DNA from: Danio rerio
Lineage: Eukaryota; Chordata; Actinopteri; Cypriniformes; Danionidae
Assembly: GCF_049306965.1 (NCBI RefSeq)
Contig: NC_133178.1
Coordinates: 67,175,001-67,239,000 of the forward strand
Reading direction: 5' to 3'
Length of the DNA: 64,000 nt
Shown: positions 1-11,431 of the stretch, in pieces
How the letters are laid out: every line of letters begins with the position of its first letter
Position numbering within the stretch: position 1 is the stretch's first letter
Program-made: the position numbers and the translations under genes
The notes under the pieces: generated by a model
Database searches by the model: none
What the model saw: the letters and a program-made list of their open reading frames with translations, nothing else
Told to the model about the DNA's origin: nothing

Positions 1-990
1 ACGAATTGTGTTTTGTGAATTTACTAATTGTTTTGTGTATTCACGAACTGTGCTTTGAGTATTTTACAAATTGTGTTTTGAATATTTACGAATTGTGTAT
101 TTAAGAATTGTGTTTTGTGTATTTACGAATTGTGTTTTGTGTATTTATGAATCATGTTTTGTGTATTTACGTATTTCATTTGTGTATTTACGAATTGTGT
201 TTTGTGTATTTACGTATTGCATTTGTGTATTTACCAATTGTGTTTTGTGTATTTACGAATTGGGTTTTGTGTATTTACGAATTGCATTTGTGTATTTACG
301 AATTGGGTTTTGTGTATTTACGAATTGCATTTGTGTATTTACGAATTGTGTTTTGTGTATTCACGTATTTCATTTGTGTATTTACCAATTGTGTTTTGTG
401 TATTTACGAATTGTGTTTTGTGTATTTACGAATTGGGTTTTGTGTATTTACGTATTGCATTTGTGTATTTACGAATTGCATTTGTGTATTGACAAACTGT
501 GTTTTGTGAATTCAAAACATTTAATGAAGACACAAAAAAATGTGTGAACTTTACGAATTATGTTTTCAATATTTATGAATTGTGTTTTGAATATTTACGG
601 ATTTTCTTTTGAATATTTACAAATTTCGTTTTGAATTAACAATTTGGATTTGTGTATTTACAAATTGTGTTTTAAATTTATAAATTGTTTTGTGAATATA
701 CAAATTGTGTTTGTGTATTTACGAATCGTACTTTGAATCTTTACAAATTGTGTTTTTAATTGGATTTGTGAATTTACGAATGGCTTTTTGTATATTTACC
801 AACCGCGCTTAAACAAACTGAGTTTACAAAATTGTTTTGTGTATTTTTAAAAATTTTACAAATTGTGTTTTGAATATTTAAGAATGGAGTTTTGACTTTA
901 CAATCTGGATTTGTGTATTTAGAAATTGTGTTTTGTGTATTTACGAATTGATTTGTGAATTTTCAAACTGTGTTTTGATTTCCAAACGTT
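1..990. repeat. AT-rich 21/22-bp minisatellite
   Basis: Tandem array built on a unit reading roughly TTTACGAATTGTG followed by TTTTGTGTA, with 21- and 22-bp variants (GAATTGCATTTG versus GAATTGTGTTTTG). It is regular to about 500 and increasingly degenerate to about 990. Because many units are 21 bp and lack stops, all three plus frames are open for 110-160 codons; these are repeat artefacts, not genes. It lies downstream of the last tbl3 exon seen here, so it may be within a further tbl3 intron. Confidence 0.9.
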
Positions 991-1404
991 ATTTTGTAAA
1001 TGTTTTCTTTTTAAGATTGATCTGGTTCCAAAATCTGTGCTTAAAAACTACGCAATACTCCCAATAAACTGACCAATAAACTAGTAGCATTTTCGTGTTT
1101 TACGGTCACAAGACATCCAGCTAGTCGTTTACGTAGACAGATCACTTACTTCATGTTTATTTATATAGCGATTTTCATAATTCTTTCCAAAGCAGCTTTA
1201 CAAAGGGTGCACAATATTACAATCAATTGCAATCAGTCAAGCATACGCAGTTACGTTTTTTCTCTCTCTCTCTGTTGTAACGGAGTGTTTATAAGAAGGT
1301 CTGATGCATATGAAGAGGAAAGAAAGTGTTTACACAAACCCGGCGTGCTGTTTGGGGATGCTTAATGATCTGTGCTGATTATAATAGTGAATAAGACGGG
1401 GTAT

Positions 1405-1407
<3 letters not shown>
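991..1407. other. Non-coding stretch with a SINE/LINE-tail-like fragment
   Basis: No exon recognised. Positions about 1150-1215, read on the minus strand, resemble the 3' tail shared by fish LINE/SINE elements (a GTAAAGCTGCTTTG-like core followed by a CGCTATATAAATAAA-like end). The rest shows nothing I can name. Confidence 0.35.

Positions 1408-1472
<65 letters not shown>
1408..1472. repeat. (AC)n microsatellite
   Basis: Uninterrupted AC dinucleotide run of about 32 units. Shorter GT/AC runs sit near 1708-1731, 2071-2099, 2333-2352, 4107-4130, 5786-5806, 8294-8329 and 9175-9213, nearly all at the edges of tbl3 introns. Confidence 0.97.
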
Positions 1473-1473
<1 letters not shown>

Positions 1474-1753
1474 AACAGGTATGAAAGCGTCACTATTTAT
1501 AAAACTCTCTGATTAATTCTTTTCCTCTAAACACAGAGCAAACTACACTACACAGCTTTCAGTTCCGTCCGGACATGTTAACTTCACAGTAGCTGATTCA
1601 AGTGTAAGTTTCAGGCTTGACGATTATCAATATTTAAATAAGATGTTAATTAATTATTTGAGTACTCTTTTACTGTGACTTGCCTATCAACGCTTAAGAT
1701 TTAGTGATGTGTGTGTGTGTGTGTGTGTGTGCCGCCCTCTAGTGTTCACTCAC

Positions 1754-2066
1754 CGGTGTGTCCGTGCAGGATCTGGCAGCTGTTGGTGCTCAGCTCAAAC
1801 ACCTTCAGCTGAGAGCTGTTGGTGGCCACTGCGATGTGTGTGTCGTCCTTCCCCACAAACTTCACATCCAGCACATCGTCATTGTAGCCCACGAACTGCA
1901 GGAACACGAGAAGAAGAAAACACACTTCAGCAGGCAGCGTAATGCATGACAGACACTCAAAACTGTGTCAGATCACATCATTATTGCAGCAGTTTACCCG
2001 ATTACTGCCCTAAACTGCTCCTGATTTGGAGCTGTAAAAACAGTCCATGCACACGCATTGACAGAG

Positions 2067-2101
<35 letters not shown>

Positions 2102-5100
2102 CTGCTGCTGTACAGCGAGTGTGGGCGTCTGGTACAGCAGGATGTTGTGTTCTGCAGTGACTGTGATCAGTCTGCCGGTGCGGGGCAGCAGCAGGAGCTG
2201 CAGGAGGCCCAGGCGCTCTTCGTCTTCAGCATCTTCATCTTCAGTGTGAGACGAAGCATCAGGCAGAGTCTGGGTGAACACACAGCGGGACGAGGAGCTG
2301 TCCCACACACGCAGGACACCTGGAGAACAGGAACACACACACACACACACACATCAATGAGGGTTTTTGTGATGCACAGCTTTGAGTCTGAGAGATGTGT
2401 GTTGAAGCAGTTTACGTCAGTTATACATCTATATATACACTCACCGGCCACTTTATTAGGTACACCTACTAATACCGGGTTGGACCCCTTTTGCCTTCAG
2501 AACTGCCTTAATCCTCGATGTCAGAGATTCAATAAGCTACTGGAAATATTCCTCAGAGATTTTGCTCCATATTGTCATGATAGCATCACACAGTTGCTGC
2601 AGATTTGTCGGCTGCACATCCATGATGCCAATCTCCCGTTCCACCACATCCCAAAGCTGCTCTATTGGATTGAGCTCTGGTGACTGTGGAGGCCATTTGA
2701 GTACAGTGAACTCATCGTCATGTTCAGCAGTCTGAGATGATTGAGCTTTATGACATGCTGCGTTATCCTGCTGGAAGTAGCCATCAGAAGATGGAGACAC
2801 TGTGCTCATAAAGGGATGGACATGGTCAGCAGCAATACTCAGGTAGGCTGTGGCGTTGATGCTCAATTGGTACTAATGGACCCAAAGAAAATCTCCCCCA
2901 CACCATTACACCACCACCACCAGCCTGAACCGCTGATACAAGGCAGGATGATCCATGCTTTCATGTTGTTGAGGCCAAATTGTGAGCCGAGCATCCGAAT
3001 GTGTGAGCAGAAATGGAGACTCATCAGAGCAGCAACGTTTCTCCAATCTTCTATTGTCCAGTTTTGGTGAGTCTGTGTGAATTGTAGCCTCAGTTTCCTG
3101 TTCTTAGCTGACAGGAGCGGCACCCGGTGTGCTCTTCTGCTGCTGTAGCCCATCCGCCTCAAGGTTGGACGTGTTGTGTGTTCAGAGATGCTCTTCTGCA
3201 GAGCTCGGTTGTAGCGAGTGCTTATTTGAGTTCCTGTTGCCTTTCTATCAGCTGGAACCAGTCTGGCCATTCTCCTCTGACCTCTGGCCTCATCAACAAG
3301 GCATTTGCGCCCACAGAACTGCCGCTCACTGGATATTTCCTCTTTGTCGGAGCATTCTCTGTAAAGCCTAGAGATGGTTGTGCGTGAAAATCCCAGTAGA
3401 TCAGCAGTTTCTGAAATACTCAGAGCAGCCCATCTAGCAGCAACAACCATGCCACGTTCAGAGTCTCTTAAATCCCCTTTCATCCCTATTCTGATGCTCG
3501 CTTTAAACTGCAGCAGATCGTCTTGACTATGTCTACACGCCTAAATGCAGTGAGCTGCTGCCCTGTGATTGGCTGATTAGACATGTGCGTCAAGGAGCAG
3601 TTGGACAGGTGTACCTAATAAAGTGGCCGGTTGGTTCTATATTCTGGAATGTGAGATGTTTATTTTAGAGATGCCGTCTGATGAAGAGGGTGAAAGTCAG
3701 GCTTGTTTCCTATTAGTCAGTCCAGCAGGTGGCGCTGATCAACAGCAGTTCACACTCATCATGGGTAATTTAGCGTTCTATGCAAAAGCTCTACAGATGG
3801 AGCAGTGCTGTGATGTGAACCTGTGTTTACCTTTACTGCCAGCCGTGACCAGGTGTAACGCGTCACTCTTCACTCCCATCTCTGAGTAATCAGCGGAGCC
3901 CGACAGGAGAACCACACCTTCCACAGCCTGAACACACACACACATACACAACACTCAGTACAGCACACACACCACAGTATTACCACGGTACACTGATTAT
4001 TGTCAGGCTGACCTCATAGACCGGGATGGTCCTCTTCACCTTCTGCTCCTGCAGGTCCCACACAGAACAGATCTTATCTCTGCCAGAGCTGAAGGAGACA
4101 GAGAGAGAGTGTGTGTGTGTGTGTGTGTGTTAATGTTTGCTCATACTCAAGGCTCAAGGATCTGGTCTTCGCAAAGGCCTGCTCTGCTCTGATTGGTCAG
4201 ACTCAACTCTGCTCTGATAGGTCATGTGATTCTACTCTCCCCTGATTGGTCAGGCGACTCTGATTGGTCATGCGAATCTACTCTTGATTAGCCACAGGAT
4301 TCTACTTTCCTCTGATTGGTCAGACGACTCTGCTCTGATTGGTCAGACGACTCTGCTTTGCTCTGATTGGTCAGTCCACTCTGCTCCGATTGGTCATGCG
4401 ACTCTACTCTTGATTGACCACGTGATTCTACTCTCTTCTGATTGGTCAGATGACATTACTCTAATCTGATTGGTCAGGCGAATCGGCTCAGATTGGTCTG
4501 GCGACTCTGCTCTGACTGGATAGGCCACTCTGCTCTGATTAGTCAGATGACACGGCTTTGCTCTGATTGGTCAGGCAACTCTGATTAGTCATGTGACTAC
4601 TCCTGATTGGCCACGTGATTATACTTTCTTCTGATTGGTCAGATGGCACTACTCTGCTCTGATTGGTCATGTGATTCTACTCTCCCCTGATTGGTCAGGG
4701 GACTCTACTCTTGATTGGCCACTTGATTCTACTTTCCTCTGATTGGTCAGACTACTTAACTCTGTTTGGCCACTTGATTCTACTGTTCTACTTTCCTCTG
4801 ATTGGTCAGAAGACTCTGCTCTGATTGGTCAGGCGACTGCTTTGCTCTGATTGGTCAGGCAACTCTGATAGGTCATGTGACTCTACTCTTGATTGACCAT
4901 GCGATTTTACTCTCTTCTGATAGGTCAGATGACATTACTCTGCTCTGATTGGTCGGGCAAATCGGCTCAGATTGGTCAGCCAACTCTGCTTTGCTCTGAT
5001 TGGTCAGGCAACTCTGCATTGCTCTGATTGGTCAGGCAACTCTGCATTGCTTTGATTGGTCAGACGACACGACTTTGCTCTGATTGGTCAGGCAACTCTG

Positions 5101-8052
5101 ATTAGTTATGTGACCACTCTTGATTGGCCACGTGATTATACTTTCTTCTGATTGGTCAGATGACATTACTGTGCTCTGATTGGTCGGGCGATTCAGCTCT
5201 GACTGGACAGGTGACTCGACTCTTGATTGGCCATGTGATTCTACTCTCTTATGATTGGTCAGATGGCACTACTCAGCTCAACTACGACTGGTCGGGCGGC
5301 TCAACTTTGATAGACCATGTGATGGTCTACTCTGCTCTGATTGGTCAGATATATCAAAACAATCAGTAGATTTACCTGCTCTTTAATTTTTTTAAATTAC
5401 ACAGAGCTTCACATTCACAAACGCAGAAAGGCATAACAGCAGCAGTGTAAACACTAGGTTATGCACACTAATAACTCTTCTTCTCTGATTGTGACTGTAA
5501 TGTGCACCGTCAGGCTGTTAAAATGAAACTAATAAACCTGATGGACTGACTGATCATGAGGGAACATGCGAGATCCGGCATTGACGCGTGATGTTTAAAA
5601 GCGCACCTGACGAGTGTGTGTCCGTCCGGGGAGAACGCGAGCGCAGTGACGGGGCTGTAGTGGCTCTCCAGCACACACACACAGCGGCTGGAGCGCAGGT
5701 CCCAGATGCGGATCGCACAGTCTGAGGACGAGGAGAAGAGCTGCAGCCGGCTGATGTCTGGGTGAAACTCCACCAAACTGCAGGACACACACACACACAC
5801 ACACATTAATGTTCACACACACAGTAGGAAAAACAAATACTATGGAGGTCAATGGTTACAGGCTTCCAACATTCTTCAAAATATCTTCTTTATCGTTTAA
5901 CAGGAACACTAAAGGTGTATAACAGGTAAAACGTGAGTAAATGCTGAGAGAGTGTTCATTTTTGGGGTGAACGGCCCCTTTAAGGTGTAAGGCTGATCTC
6001 AGAGCAGTCTGTTTCAGGGCTTCTGCTGCACTTACTGCACGACGCCAGAGGAGCCTTTGAGGTTGTGTGTGCAGTACTGCTTGATCACGTCCCACAGTTT
6101 GATGGTGCCGTCACAGCCGCCTGCAAACACAAACAACAACAACAACCGAGTCAGAAAAAGCTGTACTCAAGTGCAGAACTCATCCACATACAACACAGGA
6201 CATGTTTACAGTGCAAACACAGTGGAAGAATTGATCAAGTTAGGAACCCTTTACAGCAGAGGTCACCAATCTCAGTCCTGGAGCTCCAGTGTCCTGCAGG
6301 GTTTATCTCCAGCTTGCCTCAACACACCTGCCTGGGTGTTTCTAGTACACCTAGTAAGAGCTTGATCAGCTTGTTCAGGTGTGTCTGATTAGGGTTGGAG
6401 CTAAACTCTGCAGGACACCGGCCCTCCAGGAACAAACCCTCCAGAATATAATCCAGCCTTCACCTGTAGCCAGCAGTGTGGAGGTGCAGTCGAAGCTCAT
6501 GCTGGCCACGGGCACACTGTGAACGGCCCTCCAGGAGCGACGACACTGCTGCTGCTTCCAGTCCCACTGCCTGAGGAGCAGAGCCCTGCTGGCGCTCACT
6601 AACATCTGAGGAGGAGCACGGAGAGAGGAGCACACTCAGCCATGCGGCACACTGCTCATAACGCTGCCATCACTCATCAAGAGTGTGGGTCTTGCTTCTA
6701 AATATCTGAAAACTCTTAAATGAAGAAGCATTTTCCAGACGAGCAGAAAATATTGTGTGTTCAGAAGTAATGAGTCAAAATGAAGAGAGTTTCTCCTTAA
6801 GACACGCAGAACGATCAGCTGATGGGCTGATAATAACAGCTAGTCTGATGCTGGATGGTCTCACCTCATCATCAGGGCTGAGAGCGAACGCTGTGATGTC
6901 CTCCTGATCCTCCTGTTCAAACAGAAGGTAAGACGGTGGTTATTAGGACAGAAAGGGAGTAAATAGTGAGTCAGGCCGTACTCACACTATGTACAGTTGC
7001 CTCAAACCAGGCCAAAGCACGCTTGTCCCCCTCCCGTCTCCCCCAACGGCCCACGCTCACACCACAAACGGGCTTCGGCACCCTTACGTCATCGCTGCTG
7101 CGCTGTTCAGTGAGAAGCGCTCTCAGCAGCACAGTGGAGATTTCTCTAGTTATACCGTGTCAGTGGTTTGATATGCAGTCAGATATTTCGCCAAACAGTC
7201 CTTAGGGATGCGGGGACACGCAGTCAGATATTTCGCCGAACAGATCCGCCACTTTTGGCGCTCATAAACAATCATAAAGCCCTCGTGCTGCAGGAATGAG
7301 GAGGTCTGCTGAAGGTGCAGCTGTCATGCAGTGAGGGGTTTGCGTCTTTAATAAACTACAGCAGTTTGCGTTCACTGAACAGTCAGAATGATTAATAAAT
7401 CCATATGAAACAGCCCCTTAAAAGTCACGTCTCGCTTTCAGTTTTGGGCCAAAGCCCAAGCCCAAGTGAACCGTGCTTAGGCATACCTCTTCCAACCGGG
7501 CCAGGGCCGGACAAGTGAACCGTGCTTGAGCCCGATTCAGCGCACTCACACTTCTCAAATGATCCGGGAAACGGGCCTGGGCACGGTACGGATGGCATAG
7601 TGTGAGTACACCCTCAGGTTTCATCTGTGGGTGAATTATCCCTTTAACTCAGGTGAAGTGCAGAGATCTGATAGATTTTAAATGAACAGTTTGTTTGTGT
7701 GTTTTTGTAGTTCTTTGCACAATGAATAAAGACACTTTTACCTTGTAAAACTGTTTGTGTCTGTGTCAAATTTGTATAACTACAGAAAACAGATCATATA
7801 TATATATATATATACATATTAATGATGGGCAAATAAACGTGTTATTATTGCTTTACGCATTAATTAATGGCAACAATAATTTTATGCTGTCTGGCATAGC
7901 TTAACTTCTATTACAATTTAGGTTAAGTCCCGGCAGTGGCAAATATCTGTGGTTGTAAATTTAAAATATAAAAAAATAGGTTAACTGCTAAAATATTATG
8001 GGAATATGTTTGTTTTGATGCAGTTCATACATGCACTTATTTTAAAATCATG

Positions 8053-8104
<52 letters not shown>

Positions 8105-8292
8105 TATATAGATAAATATGTATGTATATATAGAGAGATCTATATAGCCGTTTTTATTCATTCATTAATTTTTTTGTCGGCTTAGTCCCTTTATTAATTT
8201 GGGGTCACCACAGCGGAATGAACCGCCAAATTATCCAGCAAGTTTTTACGCAGCGGATGCCCTTCCAGCCGCAACCCATCTCTGGGAAACAT

Positions 8293-8330
<38 letters not shown>

Positions 8331-9173
8331 ATACGCATTTATTTATATACAATTATATAAACCTGAACAATGTGTAAAATATTTATCTTCTATCTTCCAA
8401 ATAACAGTTCAGAATAATCCCAATGTTAATGAAATCTTTCCAAATACAGCTATATAGGATATGTTGTGTAACTGTATTCATATTGCAGCAAATCAAAAGA
8501 TCTCAATGTCAGATTTCTCCAATATGGTGCAGCCCTGATTATAACTGGTTCACTCCCCCGTGACACAAAAATAAGTAAATAAATACATTAAATGAGCATG
8601 ATTATATTCACATTTCAGTCCACAGTTAAGCTTAAAACTCAATTTTAACCTCATGGCAGCACAACACATATTATTAGTATACATGTTCATGAATGAATGA
8701 ATGATTATGCATGTAAACTGACAAAAAAACGTCTGTTTATTAGCTTCTGTCGTTGAGTTTATAGTCCAGATATCTACAAACTCCTAAATCAAGAAGCATT
8801 TTCTAGACAAGCAACAAATAAAGAGTTGTTTTAAAAAAAAAAAATAGTCAAAATGAAGAGAGTTTCTCCTTAAACAAGCTGAATAATCTTGTTTTCACTT
8901 TAAAATATGATTATGATCAATATTCTCCACATTGGCAGATTATTCTGCTTGTTTTTGACTCATCAAACCCACTTCATTTTGACTCATTATTGCTGAAAAC
9001 AAGTCTATATTGTATCCTGGTCCAGAAAATGCTTCTGGATTAAAGAGTTTTTAGACAAGAAACAAGATGAAACCCTAAGGAGTAGCAGTACTGTTAGCGG
9101 TTTAGTGTAGCATGTCCACTGTTAAACTGACTTGATCTATGAATGAATGAGTCTGTGTGGACACTGTTCTAAT

Positions 9174-9216
<43 letters not shown>

Positions 9217-9600
9217 ACCTGTTCAATGCTGTGTATGATCTTCCCTGTGCTGATCTGCAGGATGTTGATCTTTGGTCCATAAGTGCAGAAGATGTGCTGC
9301 TCGTCTGCACTGACCTGACGGAGAGACAAGAGCAGGCAGGATTGATGACCGCCACTCATTCATTAACGCAATGCTAATATTATATTATTATGGTTATTAT
9401 TGGCGATCTCACCTGCACTTTACCTCCCTTATAGAAAGGCTCGATTCTGCTGGAGACCGCATAACTAACACACAGATGATTAGAAGTCAAACCGGTTGTC
9501 AAAATATAGAGTTAGCATTGATCTGAGCTAGCCAGAATTATCTTACAACAGACGGAAACGGCGCTTACTTTGACTTGAAGAGCAGCGTTTTCCCAGCCAT
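1754..9600 (-). CDS. tbl3: tbl3, transducin beta-like 3 (5' eleven coding exons; gene continues off the left edge)
   Basis: WD40 protein, orthologue of yeast Utp13, a U3 snoRNP/SSU-processome subunit for 18S rRNA maturation in the nucleolus. Minus-strand exons in order: 9600-9569, 9464-9413, 9314-9219, 6912-6865, 6605-6464, 6120-6036, 5777-5607, 4088-4013, 3927-3831, 2319-2102, 1895-1754. All have GT-AG borders and the phases join without a break, giving about 386 residues. The start is MAGKTLLFKSNYAV followed by IEPFYKGGK. WD repeats end in DGTIKLWDV, CAIRIWDLR, RDKICSVWDLQ and KGVLRVWDS, and the segment near the left edge reads FVGYNDDVLDVKF and QILHGHTG; these match vertebrate TBL3 as I remember it. 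An acidic stretch (SHTEDEDAEDEE) lies in the 218-nt exon. Human TBL3 is about 800 aa, so roughly half is present. Introns are swollen by a Tc1 element, a CCAAT-rich array and several MITEs. Divergent from sco1. Confidence 0.94.
2434..3641 (-). mobile_element. Tc1/mariner-type DNA transposon in a tbl3 intron, transposase decayed
   Basis: About 1.2 kb, bounded by inverted ends: the left reads CCGGCCACTTTATTAGGTAC from 2444 and the right is its complement ending at 3630; imperfect matches extend to TA-rich flanks. The transposase lies on the minus strand in two pieces. 3483-2863 carries the N-terminal helix-turn-helix region (SISETADLLGFSRTTISRLY). 2866-2537 carries the catalytic part with FQQDNAACHKA (an Asp) and SPELNPIEQLWD (the third acidic position). 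The pieces are in different frames, and the region of the first catalytic Asp is also scrambled, so the copy is inactive but not very old. It sits between tbl3 coding exons 9 and 10, in the same orientation as tbl3. Confidence 0.9.
4150..5347. repeat. CCAAT-rich minisatellite in tbl3 intron 7
   Basis: About 1.2 kb of tandem units with a modal period near 23 bp, centred on CTGATTGGTCAG. By hand I count about 32 ATTGG cores, nearly all in the same orientation. Read on the minus strand (tbl3 sense) the core is CTGACCAATCAG, which fits the NF-Y CCAAT-box consensus. Some units are extended (GACTCTGCTTTGCTCTG) or degenerate (GATTAGTC, GATAGGTC). It lies between coding exons 7 (5607) and 8 (4088). 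Confidence 0.9.
5348..5606. other. Intronic sequence, nothing recognised
   Basis: Part of tbl3 intron 7 between the CCAAT-rich array and exon 7. No repeat or exon seen. Confidence 0.5.
5826..5983. mobile_element. Fragment of a common cyprinid DNA repeat
   Basis: Contains ACTATGGAGGTCAATGG, then CTTCAAAATATCTTC, and ends TTTTTGGGGTGAACGGCCCC followed by TTTAA. This is the layout of a very common cyprinid non-autonomous DNA element whose end normally reads GGGTGAACTATCCCTTTAA. A second short end of the same kind (GGGTGAATTATCCCTTTAA) is at about 7630-7648. Family assignment is from memory. Confidence 0.6.
6257..6440. mobile_element. hAT-type MITE, right end truncated
   Basis: Starts CAGAGGTCACCAATCTCAGT and has the palindromic interior TCCTGGAGCTCCAGTGTCC ... 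GGACACCGGCCCTCCAGGA, with the internal phrase AACACACCTGCCTGGGTGTT. The same family is complete at 32276-32470. The terminal GGTGACC part of the right end is missing here. Lies in tbl3 intron 5. Confidence 0.8.
6680..6800. mobile_element. Fragment of a MITE with AAGCATTTTC-type ends
   Basis: AACTCTTAAATGAAGAAGCA, then TTTTCCAGACGAGCAGAAAA and GTCAAAATGAAGAGAGTTTC. The same phrases recur at 8768-9060 (with both inverted ends) and 19205-19300. Lies in tbl3 intron 4. Confidence 0.55.
6973..7614. mobile_element. Non-autonomous DNA transposon with GTACTCACACTATG ends
   Basis: Left end AGGCCGTACTCACACTATG; right end is the near-perfect inverse ending GAGTACACCCT. The GC-rich subterminal parts repeat phrases such as AAGTGAACCGTGCTT. 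Length about 640 bp. No clear target duplication. Probably hAT-like; no transposase reading frame. Lies in tbl3 intron 3. Confidence 0.65.
7650..8150. other. AT-rich intronic sequence with TA/CA microsatellites
   Basis: tbl3 intron 3. Holds short (TA)n runs at about 7798-7815 and 8052-8073 and a (CA)n run at about 8073-8101. No coding signal seen. Confidence 0.6.
8153..8330 (-). mobile_element. DANA SINE, 5'-truncated
   Basis: On the minus strand: ...GATGGGTTGCGGCTGGAAGG, then CATCCGCTGCGTAAAAAC, TTCATTCCGCTGTGGTGACC, and TTAATAAAGGGACTAAGCCG, ending in the GAATGAATAA tail. This is the 3' half of the tRNA-derived zebrafish SINE DANA. The upstream side joins an (AC)n run. Confidence 0.88.
8768..9060. 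mobile_element. MITE with inverted ends
   Basis: Left CTCCTAAATCAAGAAGCATT, then TTCTAGACAAGCAA. Right CCAGAAAATGCTTCTGGATT followed by AAAGAGTTTTTAGAC, roughly the inverse. The interior repeats TTGACTCAT and TTCATTTTGACTCATTATT. Family not named; related pieces are at 6680 and 19205. Lies in tbl3 intron 3. Confidence 0.6.
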
Positions 9601-9936
9601 GGCAGCCCGCGCTGTTTTCAACTCCTCGTCGATATTGTAAATGTTGCTGTTATTGTTAAAAGTTTATGTGTTTATTATTTTTGCAGCCCTTGGTGATACA
9701 CGCATGGTGCATGTGTTCATGGATGTTGTCGCACAGATATGACGTCAAAATGTTCACGCGAGTACCCCAGTGACGCCTAGCGGCAGACACGCGAACAGCA
9801 TCAAAGAGCAGTTAATTATAATTAGTAGTAGTGTAGTAGTAGTAAATACTACTAATAGTAACAGTAGTGATAACAATAATTACAACAGTGCACTAGTATC
9901 AACAATTCTGTTATATAAACAGTAAAAAAAACAAAT
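9601..9936. promoter_or_regulatory. tbl3 upstream side of a divergent promoter interval
   Basis: Immediately upstream of the tbl3 start codon. Contains short CpG-bearing stretches (GCAGCCCGCGCTG; GACGTCAAAATGTTCACGCG, the first six bases being a CRE-like GACGTC) and no TATA box I would trust. The transcription start cannot be fixed from sequence. The other side of the interval leads to sco1. Confidence 0.4.
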
Positions 9937-11431
9937 TAATGAATGAATTATATAATTATTTTTTTGCACGAATTATTAAACATAAATGAATAACTAAATC
10001 AATTATTAAATGAATAAATACATGAAATATTAAACGAACGAACGAATGAATGATCGATTGAATGAATGAATTATTGAATGAAAGAATGCATGAACTATTA
10101 AATGAATGAATTACTGAATGAATTAGTAAATAAATAAATCAATAAATTAATGGATGAACGAATGAATAAATAAATTATTGAATGAATGAATGAATGAATT
10201 ATTTAATAAATAAATTCATGAATTATTGAAAGAATAAATGAATTAATAAATTATTGAAATAATGAATGCATGAATTATTAAAGGAAAGAATGAATAAATT
10301 ATTAAATGAATGAATGAATGATTGAATGCATGAATGAATGAATGAATGAATAAATGAATTAATTTTTGAAAGAGTTAATGAATAATAAAAATGAAGAAAT
10401 TATTAAAGGAATGAATAAATAAATAAATTATTGGTTGAATGAATTCATGAATTATTGGAAGAATGAATGAATGAATGAACGAATCAACAAATGAATGAAT
10501 GAATGAATTTAATTAATTATAAAAATTAATGAATTATTAAATGAATGAATAAAGAATTGAAGTTGAATTGGATGAACGAATGAATGAATTATTGAATGGA
10601 TTAATGAATAACAAAAATGAATGAATTAATGCATGAATTATTGAATTTATTAATAATAGAATAAATGAATGAAGTATTGAATAAATGAATGAATGCATAA
10701 ACTATTGAATGAAGGAATTAGTAAATTTATTATTAAATAAATGAATGAATGCATGAATTAGTGAACAAATAAATGAATGAATTATTGAATGAATTAATGG
10801 GTTACTGAATGAATTGTTAAATGAATGAATTAACAAATGGACTAATGAATTATTCAATGAATGAATGAATGAATGAATACACAAATAAATGAATGCATGA
10901 ATTGTTGGATGAAATAATGAATTAGTTAATTAATTTATGAATTATTAAAATGAATGAATAAATGAATTTTTGAATGAATGAATACATGACAAAATCATTG
11001 AATGACTGAATGCATGAACTATTGAGTAAATAAATTACTGAATTTATTATTAAATGAATGAATTAATGCCATGAATTACTGAACAAATGAATGAATGAAT
11101 TATTGAATGAATGAATGAATGAATTATTGAATGAGTTAATGAATTATTAAATGAATGAATGAATGAATGAATGAATGAATGAATGAATGAATGAATAAAT
11201 AATTGAATGAATGAATTATTGAATAATTGAATGAATAAATGAATGAATTATTGAATGAATGCATGAGGTATTGAACGAATTAATTTATTATTAAATTACT
11301 TAATGAAATATTAAATGAATTATTTATTTTTTGAGCAAATGAACGAATGAATGAATGAACGAATGAATGAACGAATGAATGAATGAATGAATGAATGAAT
11401 GAATGAATGAATGAATGAATGAATGAATGAA
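9937..11431. repeat. Degenerate (GAAT)n tetranucleotide array between tbl3 and sco1
   Basis: About 1.5 kb of GAAT/TGAA repeats with scattered ATTA and AATTATTG interruptions. The last 90 bp (11340-11431) is almost pure. DANA SINEs end in GAATGAAT tails, so the array may have grown from such a tail; no SINE body remains next to it. Confidence 0.92.

Noticed and set aside
71-547. Overlapping open frames of 110-160 codons on the plus strand
   Set aside because: They are translations of a 21/22-bp tandem repeat in all frames, with no domain, no splice context and no codon bias.
1-990. Direct repeats that could suggest a CRISPR array
   Set aside because: Units are contiguous without unique spacers, variable in length, and the genome is a vertebrate. 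The same reasoning applies to the arrays at 4150, 14338, 16958 and 41915.
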